Below are positions 9,329 through 20,297 of a stretch of DNA of 64,000 nt, one piece after another; positions within the stretch are counted from its first letter, which is position 1; each line of letters begins with the position of its first letter. The DNA comes from Gnetum montanum (taxonomy: Eukaryota; Streptophyta; Gnetopsida; Gnetales; Gnetaceae). The position numbers and the translations under genes were made by a program. The DNA is taken from positions 293,038 to 357,037 of the forward strand of contig MNCI01017900.1 in assembly GCA_015680685.1 (NCBI GenBank), written 5' to 3'. The notes below the pieces were generated by a model, which worked only from the letters and a program-made list of their open reading frames with translations, had not been told where the DNA came from and did not search any database.

Positions 9329-10509
9329 TGAAACACCACAAAATTTGAAGCTTAGTACTTGTCTGACACCAAGCAGGTCCCCGGGACTCCAGACGACCAC
9401 AGCTACATTTGGCGTCAAACATGGCAATTTCGGAGATCAAATGCTTAATTTTGACTAAGTATGCAGTTCCAGCATATACGCTCAGCGTATACGCCCAAGT
9501 GCACAACACCAGCGTATACGTTCAAATCCCCAGCGTATATGCCCAGCATATACGCCCAGCGAACACGTCTCACATGCACGCTCGGCACGTACAACAGATG
9601 CATACGCTCGACGACAAGATCCCCAAAGACAGAATGAAGAAAACACTAAAGAGCAAGAATTGAAGCAAGTCCGCATCCATCAGCATATACGCCCAGCATC
9701 CATCAGCGTATACGCCCACATCCATCAACGTATACGCCCAGCATCCGCAGCATCTCCACCCAAGTCCACATGCCCTGCACATTCAGCATATAAGCCCACC
9801 GTACACGCTGGCCTGATGCGGTGTATACGCCCAACGTATATGCCCAACAGATGTAATATATTGTATTTTTGAAAAGTATACGCACCCGGTCAGCGCGCCA
9901 CGTGTCTCCTAACCCGAGTCTAGTGTAACAACCGGTATAAAAACCCCGATTTTCCACTTCACCCGGGTCGGTCGGCAAACATCCCAGAGCATACTAGAGA
10001 CATTTACACTACGCACTAGAGCTAAAACCCTCTTACGCTGGAAAAGCCCTATACGTCGTGCACACAGTCTCTATGCTCCGCCTACCGTGCGAACCAGCCG
10101 AGTCATCCCTGCATCCACCAGGGCTTTTCGTCTGCCTTGTGTTCCACCACAACTACGTTAGACCGGTGCACTGTACTTTGACTCTGTAATACCATTGTTT
10201 ACAGTTTACGCTAATTTCTTGCATGTTTTTCTGTTTACGCTTGTTTACATTTACGCCCTGTTCACATCTGTCACGCTGTTTACGCTCTCGTTTACGCCCG
10301 TTTACACCGTCTACGCATAACCCAGCGTATAGCACTTCAGCATACGTGCGGGTAAATCCTTGTCTGATCCGCGTGCGGACCACCCAAGGTACTCTACCTT
10401 TGTGCATTCCAACTCGCCCTCAGGCTAAGGTAGGGTCTTCTATGCACGCCCTACGATCCCATGGTCTATGTTTCCTTCTAGCCAGGGACCGACGATTTTA
10501 GGTGGTACA
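9329..10509 (+). repeat. Element A 3' LTR
   Basis: Full-length partner of 359-1552 with TATA near 9936 and the palindrome array at 9472-9850. It ends GGTACA before the TCATA duplication at 10510-10514. Small indels account for its slightly shorter length. Confidence 0.93.
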
Positions 10510-10514
10510 TCATA

Positions 10515-11181
10515 GTTTGTAGGTTTTTATTTTTCATTTCTTGGTTTGTTTTCATTTTTATTTTTGTCATGGTGGTCAGTTGTCTTGGTATTGTAAACAA
10601 TGAACATAATTACTTTTGAAAAAAATAAAAGGAAATGGTTGGGGTTTAGATGGCTCTAAGGATGAGTACAATATAGATGGTTGTATGTAACAATTTGAAT
10701 GACAATAAGGACCATAGGTCATTTGTAAAGGTAGTATGAGGCATAAATGGTTTGCAGTTGAAAAGCTTAATCTTGAAGATGGAATGAACTTCATAGCATA
10801 TGAAATGGCAAAGGGTGTACACATCCCAATATCTAAAAAAGCCTTGGCGTATCTTGGGTTGAAGGAATTTACTAATGTTCAATTTGCAAATTTGATTCCT
10901 TAAGAAAATTATTTGGTTTGGTGTGGGTGAATTGCTAAATTTATATGTGAGCTATGAAATACTCGCCCCCCCCCCCCCCCCTATTGTTTCTTTTTTAATT
11001 TTTTTTGAACCTTTCATGATTTAATTTTAAAAGATGTAATCTATGTAGATTTATGGATCTCTTGATTTGACATATATATTGGTACAAGTGCTAGTAAATT
11101 TCTATAATCAAATACATCTTTAAAAGATCAAAAAATGTAGTTTTAACATGATGTCATGGAAATTCTCAACAATAAAGGTCT
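10515..11181. other. Flanking DNA between A and B
   Basis: AT-rich sequence continuing the flank at 118-358. It holds one short unassigned frame (10736-10903) and a C homopolymer of about 16 at 10966-10981. No mobile-element ends were seen except those of A and B. Confidence 0.5.
10736..10903 (+). CDS. Short unassigned open frame (55 codons)
   Basis: ATG to TAA with an ordinary, non-repetitive residue composition (begins MRHKWFAVEKLNLEDGMNF, ends TNVQFANLIP). No domain recognised. It could be an exon or transposon relic of the older flanking DNA. Stops lie just upstream and the frame is short, so it may be chance. Confidence 0.2.
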   Translation: MRHKWFAVEKLNLEDGMNFIAYEMAKGVHIPISKKALAYLGLKEFTNVQFANLIP

Positions 11182-11186
11182 ATCCT
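11182..11186. repeat. Target-site duplication of element B (left copy)
   Basis: ATCCT precedes the LTR at 11187 and recurs at 20293-20297 after the other LTR. Confidence 0.92.
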
Positions 11187-12046
11187 TGATGAGTGGGGAG
11201 GTACCCCTACACTCAACCATACAAATACGAGCGTTTCATGCACGATTCGGTCGAACTCCGCAGACGGACTAGTTGTGATATCTAGACGGTTACTCATAGA
11301 TCGCAGTTCACTGTCTTCCCACTTGGACTAGTATTAGCTTTGTCACATATGGTTTAGTCCAGAGTGAGGTGTCTGATGTGTTCCTACACTAATGCTACTC
11401 CTAGAGATGATGGGAAATAATATCGACTAAACTAGGGGAGAGAGAGAGTGGTGGAGAATCTAAACTAGCCTAAGTGCAATGAGCATCTGTTTCTTAATCA
11501 TCCATACACATTTTTGACCTCATGCATGACTACCACTGGGATTACCAAGCACATGGCCTAGGTACATTACTGGGTTACCAAGTAGTCACACTTAAATGCT
11601 CGTGCCTAAGTCATACTCATTCCGCGTTACTAGGAGATAAGGGTAGAGAGATATTAACTAAGAAAGCAATAAATAACAATAACAATTAAATAATTAAGCT
11701 AAGTGGATGCTGCAATGATGAAGTAATCTCAATCTTTATTGCTAGTCATGTGCGTGTCCAAGTACGTCACACTCGAATAAGGATGCCAAACAATTACAAT
11801 CATCACCATGCAGGCATGCACTGGGAGAAAAGGGTTGAGAGGAAAACTACTAAAAACTAAAAACTAAAAAATTCCAACTTTTAAAAGGACTCCCTACCAA
11901 ATCTGCCTTCCTCTTATTGATAGATGAGGAGACAGGCTGCGCTATCGCGTACGCGATATCATGTCTAGGCTATGATATCGTGTACGTGATATTGCGAACA
12001 CAATATCATGGGTGCGATATCGCAGCCAACAATTCATGACTCATCA
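11187..12046 (-). repeat. Element B 3' LTR
   Basis: 860 bp with 8-bp inverted ends TGATGAGT...ACTCATCA. U3 is short (about 120 bp, 11930-12046) and consists mainly of decayed GATATC/CGTACG palindromes (11938-12022). The TATA box near 11912-11925 is degenerate in this copy (TCAATAAG on the minus strand). R-U5 is unusually long, about 730 bp. Confidence 0.92.
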
Positions 12047-12060
12047 TACCCCCACGACTG
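12047..12060 (-). other. Polypurine tract of B
   Basis: Minus strand CAGTCGTGGGGGTA abuts the 3' LTR. The core AGTCGTGGGGG recurs inside the element at 15718-15737. Confidence 0.7.
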
Positions 12061-12238
12061 AATGAAAACTCGTTCTCGAGTTAAAGTGAGAACAAGCTCC
12101 ATTGATTACATAGTAGATAGGTATGGGATTATTGATTGACGAGAATGGGTTCATGCCGTAGTGTGGAATCGAAACAAAATTAAGACACAACACAGAGAAC
12201 GCAAAAGAAAATCCTATAGCTTCAAAATTAGGTGGAAC

Positions 12239-15200
12239 TCATGTAGTTCCTGGTCGTGGTGGCTCTTCCATGGGTGCCTTTTCCTTGTCTTGTGCTCTAG
12301 GTCTTGGGATTTGATGGCGTTGAAGTATGCCCTAGAGTTTCTCCTCTTCAGTTCGGGGATCCTGTGCCATCCATGCTAATGTTTCGATGTTTGATGGAGT
12401 TGGCACCTCCCATGGGCATGGTAGTTGTGGGAACATTTTATTTGCTTTGACATACCAAGCCACAAACGCCCGTCATTCCTCCTCATAAGCTTTAGCTTTG
12501 TCTCTGTATTCTTGAAAATCTACAAGCTGTTGAGCCAAGTCTATTGTGATACCTTTTTGCCCCTGGTAGCTTGCTTTAACCACCTCAAGTTCAAAATTTT
12601 CCACCTTCAATTTTTGCAATAATTTCTTACATTTTGCAAAAGGTTGGCATACCACAGGTTTGCCAACTCCATGTACTATGTAAGGTCTTGGATCTGTAGG
12701 TCTCAATTCTTAACTTCCTCCTGGTGGGCAAACACGTATGTGTCCAATATGTGTGTTGAGCACTGAGAGCGTTGATGTGGGCCTTGGCCATATGGATCTC
12801 CTTCTCAATGATTTGTTTATACATCTCCACCTGGCAACGGATAGCGTGTACCTCCTCCATTGAGAGGGTTTGATTTTCCCTAGCTAAACGGTTCATGTCC
12901 TGGTTGACCCTAATTAGTTGTTCTTGCAACTGTTGAAAATGTTCTTTGACAACATTCTTTTATTTCTCCACAGAGGTCAACTAAAGGTTGTCAGCAACAA
13001 GTTGTTTATTTTCCTCTTGTACGGCTTTGCATGCCTTGGTATGCGTGTAAGTTTGCGCTTGTGCTTTAGAGGCATCCCAAACAGCCTTCTCTTTTTCTTC
13101 TGCCACCCTTTTATTCTTTGTCAATAGTTTGGTAAGTTGCTCGATTCTGAAATTTTCCAGCTGGTCTACAAGAAAAAATTGAAAAGGATCCCGTTGTGCT
13201 GCTTGCAGGGTCACGAGCCTTTCTTGCAATCTTTGCACTTCTGCTTCAGCGTGCTCAACTCTCATCTCTGTCAAGACTAGCTTTCCTTTGGTGGAAATGA
13301 GGTCTAATTGGATTGTCGTAGCATCTTGTGGGATGTCAAACAAGGACGTCATTACCTATCCTATTTGTAGCAATTGGTCAAGTACATCCTCATGTTCCGC
13401 AGGAGTCATTGAGATACCAGCTAGAGTTTGAGCATCCCGTGCTCTTGTAAGATTAGCCAGTGGCACAACAGGTACATTGAATGATTCTTTAATGTGATCT
13501 ACAACCACTTCTATGGCTCCTGCTGCATCTTGGTACTGCATGACCACCATTGTGGCCCCTTCACCAGTTTCTAACTGCACTTGAAATGATGCAGCGTTCC
13601 CTGAAATTTGTTGTGACCAAGCACTCTCTCCACCTTCTTTCTGAATGGACACTTTACCCTATGCGCGATCTATAGCAATCGTAGGTTGTACAGCATCATT
13701 GATGAAGTGGAAGAGATTTGCATCATCATGACTTCCCCAACTGACTGTCACAACAATGGCCCTGAGATGGCTCATCGATGGTCTATAATCTTGCAGCAGT
13801 GGCAGTGGTTAATCTTGCTAGCTCGTGCTAGGCGCTGCTTCTTGTTGTTGGCTAGGTCCTGTGCTTGGAAGTTGGCTAGGTCCTACAAGTTGAGTTGCAG
13901 TTGGCCCTGCCATCTGTTCTTTTTCTTGTTCCGGTCCCAACGTCTCACCAGTGATTTTCCTTGCAGTTGGTGGCTTTAGCAATTCGGCATATGAAGCATT
14001 TTGGACTTTTTAGAGCACATCATTGGTGTATCCTCTGATACTAGCATGTCTGCACAGTTTCCTAATAAGACAAGGGAAGGGAAATGCAAACTTCCCTGTC
14101 TTCTGTTCTTCAAACTGCCTTAAGATCTTTGTAAAATATAGATGAGGTAGGTTAGCATTAACCTTTCCCATCAACACTACACATCCTCTTGCCACATATG
14201 TTGAAATTATTTTTAAGCATTTTGTGGGGAAGATGTGATAAGTCCCTATTTTGAAATAAATCCTCTCTTCCGTCGTTAACTCCCCAAATGTCTTATCTTC
14301 CTTGCCATATGTCCCTTCTAGACAAACTCGTCACACATCAGGGTCTAAGCAGGTAGACAACTGAGCAACCTTTGGCCCTGTATTCAGAAGGTTTAATACT
14401 TCCAAAATGGCTTGAACAAAGAAATCAATAGTCACACCACAAATGTTAATCGTGATGCCTTGTTCTTTGTTGTGCCAAAATTGGTACGTTTTCCCTAAGT
14501 ACCAGACACCACTTTCAAAGAGGGTAGGCCANGCATATGAAGCATTTTGGACTTTTTAGAGCACATCATTGGTGTATCCTCTGATACTAGCATGTCTGCA
14601 CAGTTTCCTAATAAGACAAGGGAAGGGAAATGCAAACTTCCCTGTCTTCTGTTCTTCAAACTGCCTTAAGATCTTTGTAAAATATAGATGAGGTAGGTTA
14701 GCATTAACCTTTCCCATCAACACTACACATCCTCTTGCCACATATGTTGAAATTATTTTTCAGCATTTTGTGGGGAAGATGTGATAAGTCCCTATTTTGA
14801 AATAAATCCTCTCTTCCGTCGTTAACTCCCCAAATGTCTTATCTTCCTTGCCATATGTCCCTTCTAGACAAACTCGTCACACATCAGGGTCTAAGCAGGT
14901 AGACAACTGAGCAACCTTTGGCCCTGTATTCAGAAGGTTTAATACTTCCAAAATGGCTTGAACAAAGAAATCAATAGTCACACCACAAATGTTAATCGTG
15001 ATGCCTTGTTCTTTGTTGTGCCAAAATTGGTACGTTTTCCCTAAGTACCAGACACCACTTTCAAAGAGGGTAGGCCATAATGGGGACCCTCTAAAGTGAT
15101 CCCTAATGACCTCCAGAGCAAATTCTGTGAAAGGTCCAAAGTTTAATTCCACGATCACTGCAGTAAATATGGACCTTTCATGGATGGCCTGAACATAATC

Positions 15201-15416
15201 CTGGGGCAACGTGAGATGTCGTCCCTGTTCAAACATAGCAGCAACTCCTCCTTTTACTTGCCTTGATTGTACAGTAGCAGGGTCTTCTTGGTGGATACTA
15301 AATAATTGTTCCTCTTGCTCTACATGTTTTCCGATAGAAACTTTTCCTTCACCTCTTCTAGGTCATTTGATCCCACCTTGAGCAGGACCTTCCTGTTGTC
15401 CGCGTTTCAGGGCCAT
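12239..15416 (-). pseudogene. Element B ORF2 (plant transposon-protein-like + coiled coil)
   Basis: Starts ATG 15416-15414, stops TGA 12241-12239. The N-terminal third (15416 to about 14000, allowing for the duplicated contig) resembles the 'putative plant transposon protein' domain: VTIDFFVQAILEVLNL, then a segment ending in LPFP-CLI-KLC-like residues (here FAFPFPCLIRKLC). A Pro/Gln-rich linker follows, then long coiled-coil segments (13352-12981: many heptad-like Leu/Glu/Gln runs such as EAEVQRLQERLVTLQ). There are in-frame stops, a shared stop at 13356, an internal deletion and a frameshift after about 12800. Role unknown; it sits where env-like genes sit in some plant elements. Confidence 0.75.
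13987..15077. repeat. 545-bp near-identical tandem copy around an N: assembly artefact
   Basis: 13987-14531 and 14533-15077 are almost identical (one difference seen, near 14212). They are separated by a single N at 14532. The sister elements B' and C have one copy. This is almost certainly two overlapping contig ends placed side by side, and it falsely lengthens ORF2 by 182 codons. Confidence 0.9.
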
Positions 15417-15656
15417 TTGCAATCACATGAGGCCAATCGTTAGTAAGGTTGTTACCAAAGTTAGGTTATACCTTATTGCTTGCCTTAATGAATTTGTTTC
15501 ATCTCTATGTGACATTAATTATTAGGAGAGAATGTCCTCGAAAGATTATAACATTTAATCCTCTTTGCTTAGGTGGTTTCCAAATCTGATTTCTCAGTAT
15601 ACTAAGGGGATGAAATTATTTTTTGCACATTTATCCTTAATTTTATAACTAATTAC
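15417..15656 (-). other. 5'-UTR intron relic before B ORF2 (acceptor lost)
   Basis: Minus strand: donor-like AAGG/GTAATT at about 15656, branch-like TTACTAAC, then TGTGATTGCAA directly before ATG. In B' and C the same place reads ...CAG/ATGG. Here the acceptor AG has become AA, so the intron is probably dead in this copy. Confidence 0.5.
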
Positions 15657-15717
15657 CCTTGATAATGTCATTCGGGCGATGACGAATTTCAAAAAAGTTA
15701 TGTGCTATTTGGTGTGT

Positions 15718-15737
15718 GCCCCTCCCCCACGACTAAG
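15718..15737 (-). other. Internal polypurine-tract-like copy (B)
   Basis: Minus strand CTTAGTCGTGGGGGAGGGG repeats the core of the true polypurine tract at 12060-12047. It lies in the presumed ORF2 leader and is conserved in B' and C. Confidence 0.5.
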
Positions 15738-15904
15738 CTGAACACTCTGAGTTCAAGTAGGTTCAAACGGAATGAAAATTGGAGGACAAACAAGTGAGTT
15801 ATGAATATGAAAGAAAGGGACGCGCAATCACAAGTTGCAGAGAGAAATTTGAAAAACTTCCCCTGCGTGAACAGTTGCAAATGATGTTAAGTAGCGCAAG
15901 GGGG

Positions 15905-15945
15905 TCACGTATATATATATATATATCGCGGCCTATCGATGTTAG
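15905..15945 (-). promoter_or_regulatory. Internal promoter of B (TATA + palindrome remnant)
   Basis: An expanded (AT)n TATA tract at 15909-15926 is flanked upstream (minus strand) by GCGATAT and ATCGAT words. The same block with clearer palindromes occurs in B' (30227-30259) and C (35710-35770), always about 480-530 bp before ORF2. Confidence 0.55.
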
Positions 15946-17309
15946 GGTACTTATGGAATATACCAAATTTTTAATGTTTTTCTAAAATTAAACGATGTAA
16001 ACTAAGGACATCTAGATGAGTGTTAAAGGGTTCTAGGGTAATTCAACTAGTTCTAAAGGCATAAAAGTTATGATGGTATGGAATTTATCAATAAGGACCT
16101 TGTGTGATAAGGGAGAGAAAAAGGCTATGTGATGGTTCATAGGAACGTTTGAATCGGAGGGATAGTAATAAGGGAAAGAATATCGTTAAAAATACGCTAA
16201 GGGTAATAGATGGTGTGTGGAAGATGTGTTATGAGTGCAAACTACAAAAAATTATGCAAGTGGTTCCTCCCCAAAGCAAGTTCCAACCTCTAATGCCCTT
16301 GTGTAACCACATCTTAAAATGTCTATAGACACTAGAAGGGTTAAATGTAATCCACACTGGTTCCACAAAACACACACATGTAAGTATTACCAGAATGAGG
16401 TAAGAATTCTACACTATACGAGACACGAGCTACAATTACATGAACAACGAGATGAGACAAACTATAGAAGGGATTGTAGAGATTGGGACATGAGGTAACT
16501 GACCCAGGGCACAATGAATCCTATGTGTAAAGCATGATTAACGTGTCACTAACCCATCGTTCCAAGATCAGGACCAAGTCCTTTCCTCTGATCAATGACA
16601 TCACATTGTTTCATCCCATGATGAGTGAGTATCAGAGTACCATAACAAGGCATATGATCACTTAACATTTTGTTCAAGGGAGAAGTGATTTTTGCTTTGT
16701 GGCACTTTCTTTGTTTTTTTTTCGATTACTGAATCCAGAGAAGCCACCAACCTTCAGGCATGGGTGCATGTCTTTCCAGTGGGACCCCCTAGAACAACAT
16801 TCGATTTTCGAGTGCCTTTTGATTACTCTTACTCCCATTTTGCATTAGATCTTCAAGGATCTTAGTACAACCACATTACGTGATAACTCTCACAGATGTC
16901 ACCAAAGAGACTCCGCAAGTCCCCTTGATGTCACACCCTAATCATTCCCTCTTGATCCATCCCTCTTTATTTTGGGTATAATGAACACAAAATTAATTTT
17001 AAGTTTTAATAATTTCAAGAATATCACTGTACCCTCGAACAGAACCTCTTATTTGTAGAATGGATGAGTGGGTGTAATGGGCTCCCTATCCAAATAATTG
17101 ATCACTCAAGACTTGATAACGTAGAACACACCTCAACCAATGAGCCATATGAGTGTTTTATTCATAGATGAGATTACTTATAAAAAGATAAAAAGACAAA
17201 AAGATAAAACAAGAAATTGAAAAATGAAATACTGGAAAACAAAAAATTGTAAAATTAAAGAAAATGAAAAATATTTATTAATCCTGCTTATTATTAGAAT
17301 GGGGGATAT
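15946..17309 (-). other. Conserved non-coding spacer of B
   Basis: No open frame of note on either strand. The sequence aligns by eye along its length with 30270-31640 (B') and 34261-35700 (C). Some blocks (for example GACAGTGAGCCCACAACATC in C) can still be matched in element E. Confidence 0.6.
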
Positions 17310-19281
17310 CCTCCATAACTAAATGATTGAGCATGGCGAGGATTAATAAATGAAAGATGAGGATCCTTGCATGTTGGAAATATTAAGACTTGGTCATATT
17401 TACCCCATTGGGGTTCACACACCTAATTATAGTAAGCATAGTGGGGAAATTTATAAGATGTGGTTCCCAGGTAAAGAGTTGACCCACTATGATACTTGAG
17501 ACCGTAAGATGGCATGCAAGGATCAGGATGTCGTCCTCCATGGTTGTATTCATTGGGCTGTATGGTTGTTGGAGTGTTAATTGGTGGCCTTGTTGAAGTG
17601 ACACAAGGTGTTGGGTTCAAGGAGAAGGATGCATCATAGTGTTGGACTTGTGCTAAGTTGGAGAATGCAGTGGCATTGAAACTGTGTTGTCCCTTCCTAT
17701 GGTCATGTCTAAAGAAGGGACACCTTTGATGTTGAGTAGGTCTCTCACTGCTATTGGCAATAGTAGCACAAGTAACGTTCGTGGGTTGTTGCTGTGGTGC
17801 AGACACTTCAAGAATAGTTGGTGGCGATGTAGAAGGAAGAAAAGGATGAGAATGTTGAAATTTAGGAGAAGTGTAAGGTACATAAGGTGGTGGTTGTGTT
17901 GAGGACATGGGCTGATAGTATTGAGGAGAATGATAATGCGGCAAGATAGCGTATGTTGACCCAGTTGGGAAAATAGGATGTTGAACTCGATAAGCATTTG
18001 GAGTCAGATGATACGAAGGGTGTCTCCAGTTTAGGGATGGCTTCCCGCACGACTAGGATTGTTGCCACTGTGATCGAACACAGTATCTCTGTATGAACTT
18101 TGGGTGTAACATGCTTTCCCAATGCTCATATAAATGTAACAAGATTGGGAATTGGCCCTTAGGGTGATCATACAGGAAAATGTTGCATTCATACATATGA
18201 TCGGCAGTTGAGCTCCTATTTCTTTATCCCTTCTTTCTGATTTTCTAAGGATATTTTGTCCTCCTACTTATTGGGTTGTCAAAACTCTATCTCCAATAAT
18301 ATTGATATATTCTCCACACTTTTTATGTATCCATTCCAGCATCTTATTGATCTTTGCCTTGACTTCCTCTAATGATTATTGTACTGGCAAAGATGGTTCT
18401 TCCTCCTTGAGATAGGTTGATTTCTCCTTTTTATGATTATGGACCTCTGTTAAGTTGAGATTTTGGTCCCGTTGATGTTTTTCAACACTCTCCCATCTAG
18501 CCATTTCTCCTTCTTCTTTTGCTACCTGCTTAATAAGCTCTTGTAATTGATGGGTTTGTAGTTCGTATAGTTGACCTTGGGCATACATCCCTAGGGTCTC
18601 TCTTATTTCATCACGAAGCCCATTAATGATATGGTACATTAGGCTTTCCTCGAAGAACTCATGGCCTGGATAGTTGTTTAACAATGCATAATATCTTTCT
18701 AAGACCATGTCCAAGGGTTCATGTTGTGCTTGTTTCCACTCTTGGATTTGTTTCCTCAAGGCCAACACTCTTGCGTAGGTTTGATATCTTTCGTTAAAGA
18801 GTTTTACCACTGTTGGCCAACGTTGAATTGAATTTGGTTTTAGCAATCTATACCATACTTTTGCTTGGCCAACGAGTGTCATAGGAAAGAGCTTGAGTTT
18901 TTGCCAACCGTTATCAATGTTGTTCCATGCACAGGCATCATAGAAGGATTGTAAATGTTGTTGTGGATCTAAGTCATAGCCTCCTGAAAAATTTGGAAAG
19001 TTGTTTAAATCAAGCCTGGGTAGGCAGCTCTCTTTACGATGCCTACGAGAGATTCAAACAAGCTCTTGTATTTGTGTTAGGCTTGTAGTGGCCAGTAGGG
19101 GTTCATCATCATTGAGTAAGTTATGCTCTTAAGCATTGGGATGATGCTACCTTTGTTTATGTTTATAAGAAATCCCCACCTCGGATTGCGTACTCCAACC
19201 TTCATTGTCATATAATTCGTTGGTTCTCCAATGAATTACCTCACTAGATATGGCATTATCATAGTATTGTAGGAGAGGCAT
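17310..19281 (-). pseudogene. gag: Element B gag
   Basis: Starts at ATG 19281-19279 in the context ACCACCATGCC. The core at 18882-18376 is Retrotrans_gag-like: TLVGQAKVWYRLLKPNSIQRW, then a Leu/Glu-rich helical part. The zinc-knuckle place (about 18195-18150, CNIFLYDHPKGQF) has lost two of three Cys relative to C and E. A frameshift separates the core from the C-terminal Pro/Ser/Thr/Tyr-rich tail (17944-17423). Pol should follow but does not. Confidence 0.85.
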
Positions 19282-19402
19282 GGTGGTGAAATTGTGTGTG
19301 AATTTGTATATGACTTTTTGTAATTATTTCTTCCTGAAAGGTATATTGTTAATTCCTATACAAAAACCTTGTATGATATAACTAATCTAGATAACTAGCA
19401 CC

Positions 19403-19422
19403 GTCCTCGGCAATGGTGCCAA
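19403..19422 (-). other. Primer-binding site of B (tRNA-Asp type)
   Basis: Minus strand TTGGCACCATTGCCGAGGAC lies directly inside the 5' LTR. It fits the TTGGCGCCGTTGCCGGGG-type site of Athila/Tat elements, with only CpG-type transitions. Confidence 0.8.
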
Positions 19423-20292
19423 TGATGAGTGGGGAGGTACCCCTACACTTAACCATATGAATACGAGCGTTTCATGCATGATCCAGTCAAACTCTGTAGA
19501 TGGACTAGTTGTGGTATCTAGACGGTTACTCGTAGATCATAGTTTTTTGTCTTCCCACCTGGACTAGTATTAGCTTTGTCACTTATGGTTTAGTCCAGAG
19601 TGAGGTGTCTAATGTGTTCCTACACTAATGCTACTCCTAGGGATGATGGGAAATAATATCGACTAAACTAGGAGAGAGAGTGTGTGAGAGAGAATCTAAA
19701 CTAGCCTTAGTGCAATGAGCATCCGTTTCTTAATCATCCGTACACATCTTGGACCTCGTGCACGACTACCACTAGGATTACCAAGCGCATGGCCTAGGTA
19801 CGCTACTAGGTTACCAAGTAGTCACACTTAAATGCTTGTGACTAAGTCGTACTCATTCTGCTTTACTAGGAGATAAGGGTAGAGAGATATTAACTAAGAA
19901 AGTAATAAATAGCAATAAATAACAATAAAAATTAAATAATTAAGCTAAGTAGATGCTGCAATGATGAAGTAATCTCGATCTTTATTGCCGTTCATGTGCA
20001 TGTTCAAGTACATCACACTCGAATAAGGATGCCATACAATTACAATCATCATACTGCGAGCATGCATTGGGAGAAAAGGGTTTAGAGGAAAACTACTAAA
20101 AACTAAAAACTTCCAACTTCCAACTTTTAAAAGGACTCCCTACCAAATCTACCTTCCTCTTATTTATAGATGAGGAGACAGGCTACGATCTCGCATACGC
20201 GATATCGCATCTAGGCTGTGATATCACGTATGTGATATCACGTACGTGATATCATGGATGCAATATCGCAGCCAATAATTCATGACTCATTA
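19423..20292 (-). repeat. Element B 5' LTR
   Basis: Partner of 11187-12046. TATA (minus strand TCTATAAATAAG) lies at 20158-20169 and decayed palindromes at 20180-20262. The outer end reads TCATTA instead of TCATCA, but the ATCCT duplication at 20293-20297 fixes it. Confidence 0.92.
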
Positions 20293-20297
20293 ATCCT

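Larger units (their letters stand above)
359..10509 (+). mobile_element. Element A: complete Ty3/gypsy-type retrotransposon lacking RT
   Basis: The element is bounded by two LTRs (359-1552 and 9329-10509) starting TG and ending CA, with a matching 5-bp duplication. Order inside: primer site, repeat-rich leader, gag, aspartic protease, a block of degenerate repeats where reverse transcriptase and RNase H should be, integrase, repeat-rich 3' region, polypurine tract. Gag and protease share one frame broken by several stops; integrase is open. The LTR copies differ visibly, mostly by C/T and G/A changes, so it is not a very recent insertion. The gag-protease style suggests the Tat/Ogre-like branch (inference). 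Confidence 0.93.
11187..20292 (-). mobile_element. Element B: complete pol-less gag+ORF2 retrotransposon
   Basis: The LTRs at 11187-12046 and 19423-20292 plus the ATCCT duplication define it. Read on the minus strand: 5' LTR, tRNA-Asp-type primer site (19403-19422), gag (from 19281), about 1.7 kb of spacer with a second promoter, an intron-like leader, ORF2 (from 15416), polypurine tract (12060-12047), 3' LTR. No protease, RT, RNase H or integrase is present. B' and C have the same layout, so pol was lost before this family spread. It contains an assembly gap and false duplication at 13987-15077. Confidence 0.92.

Noticed and set aside
10966-10981. C homopolymer as a telomere-like or quadruplex element
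   Set aside because: A single run with no repeats or context; most likely slippage or sequencing noise.
13686-13979. Plus-strand frames over ORF2 of B (and 28515-28856 over B')
   Set aside because: Antisense shadows of ORF2; residues such as the Cys/Trp/Leu run come from the reverse of its Gln-rich linker.
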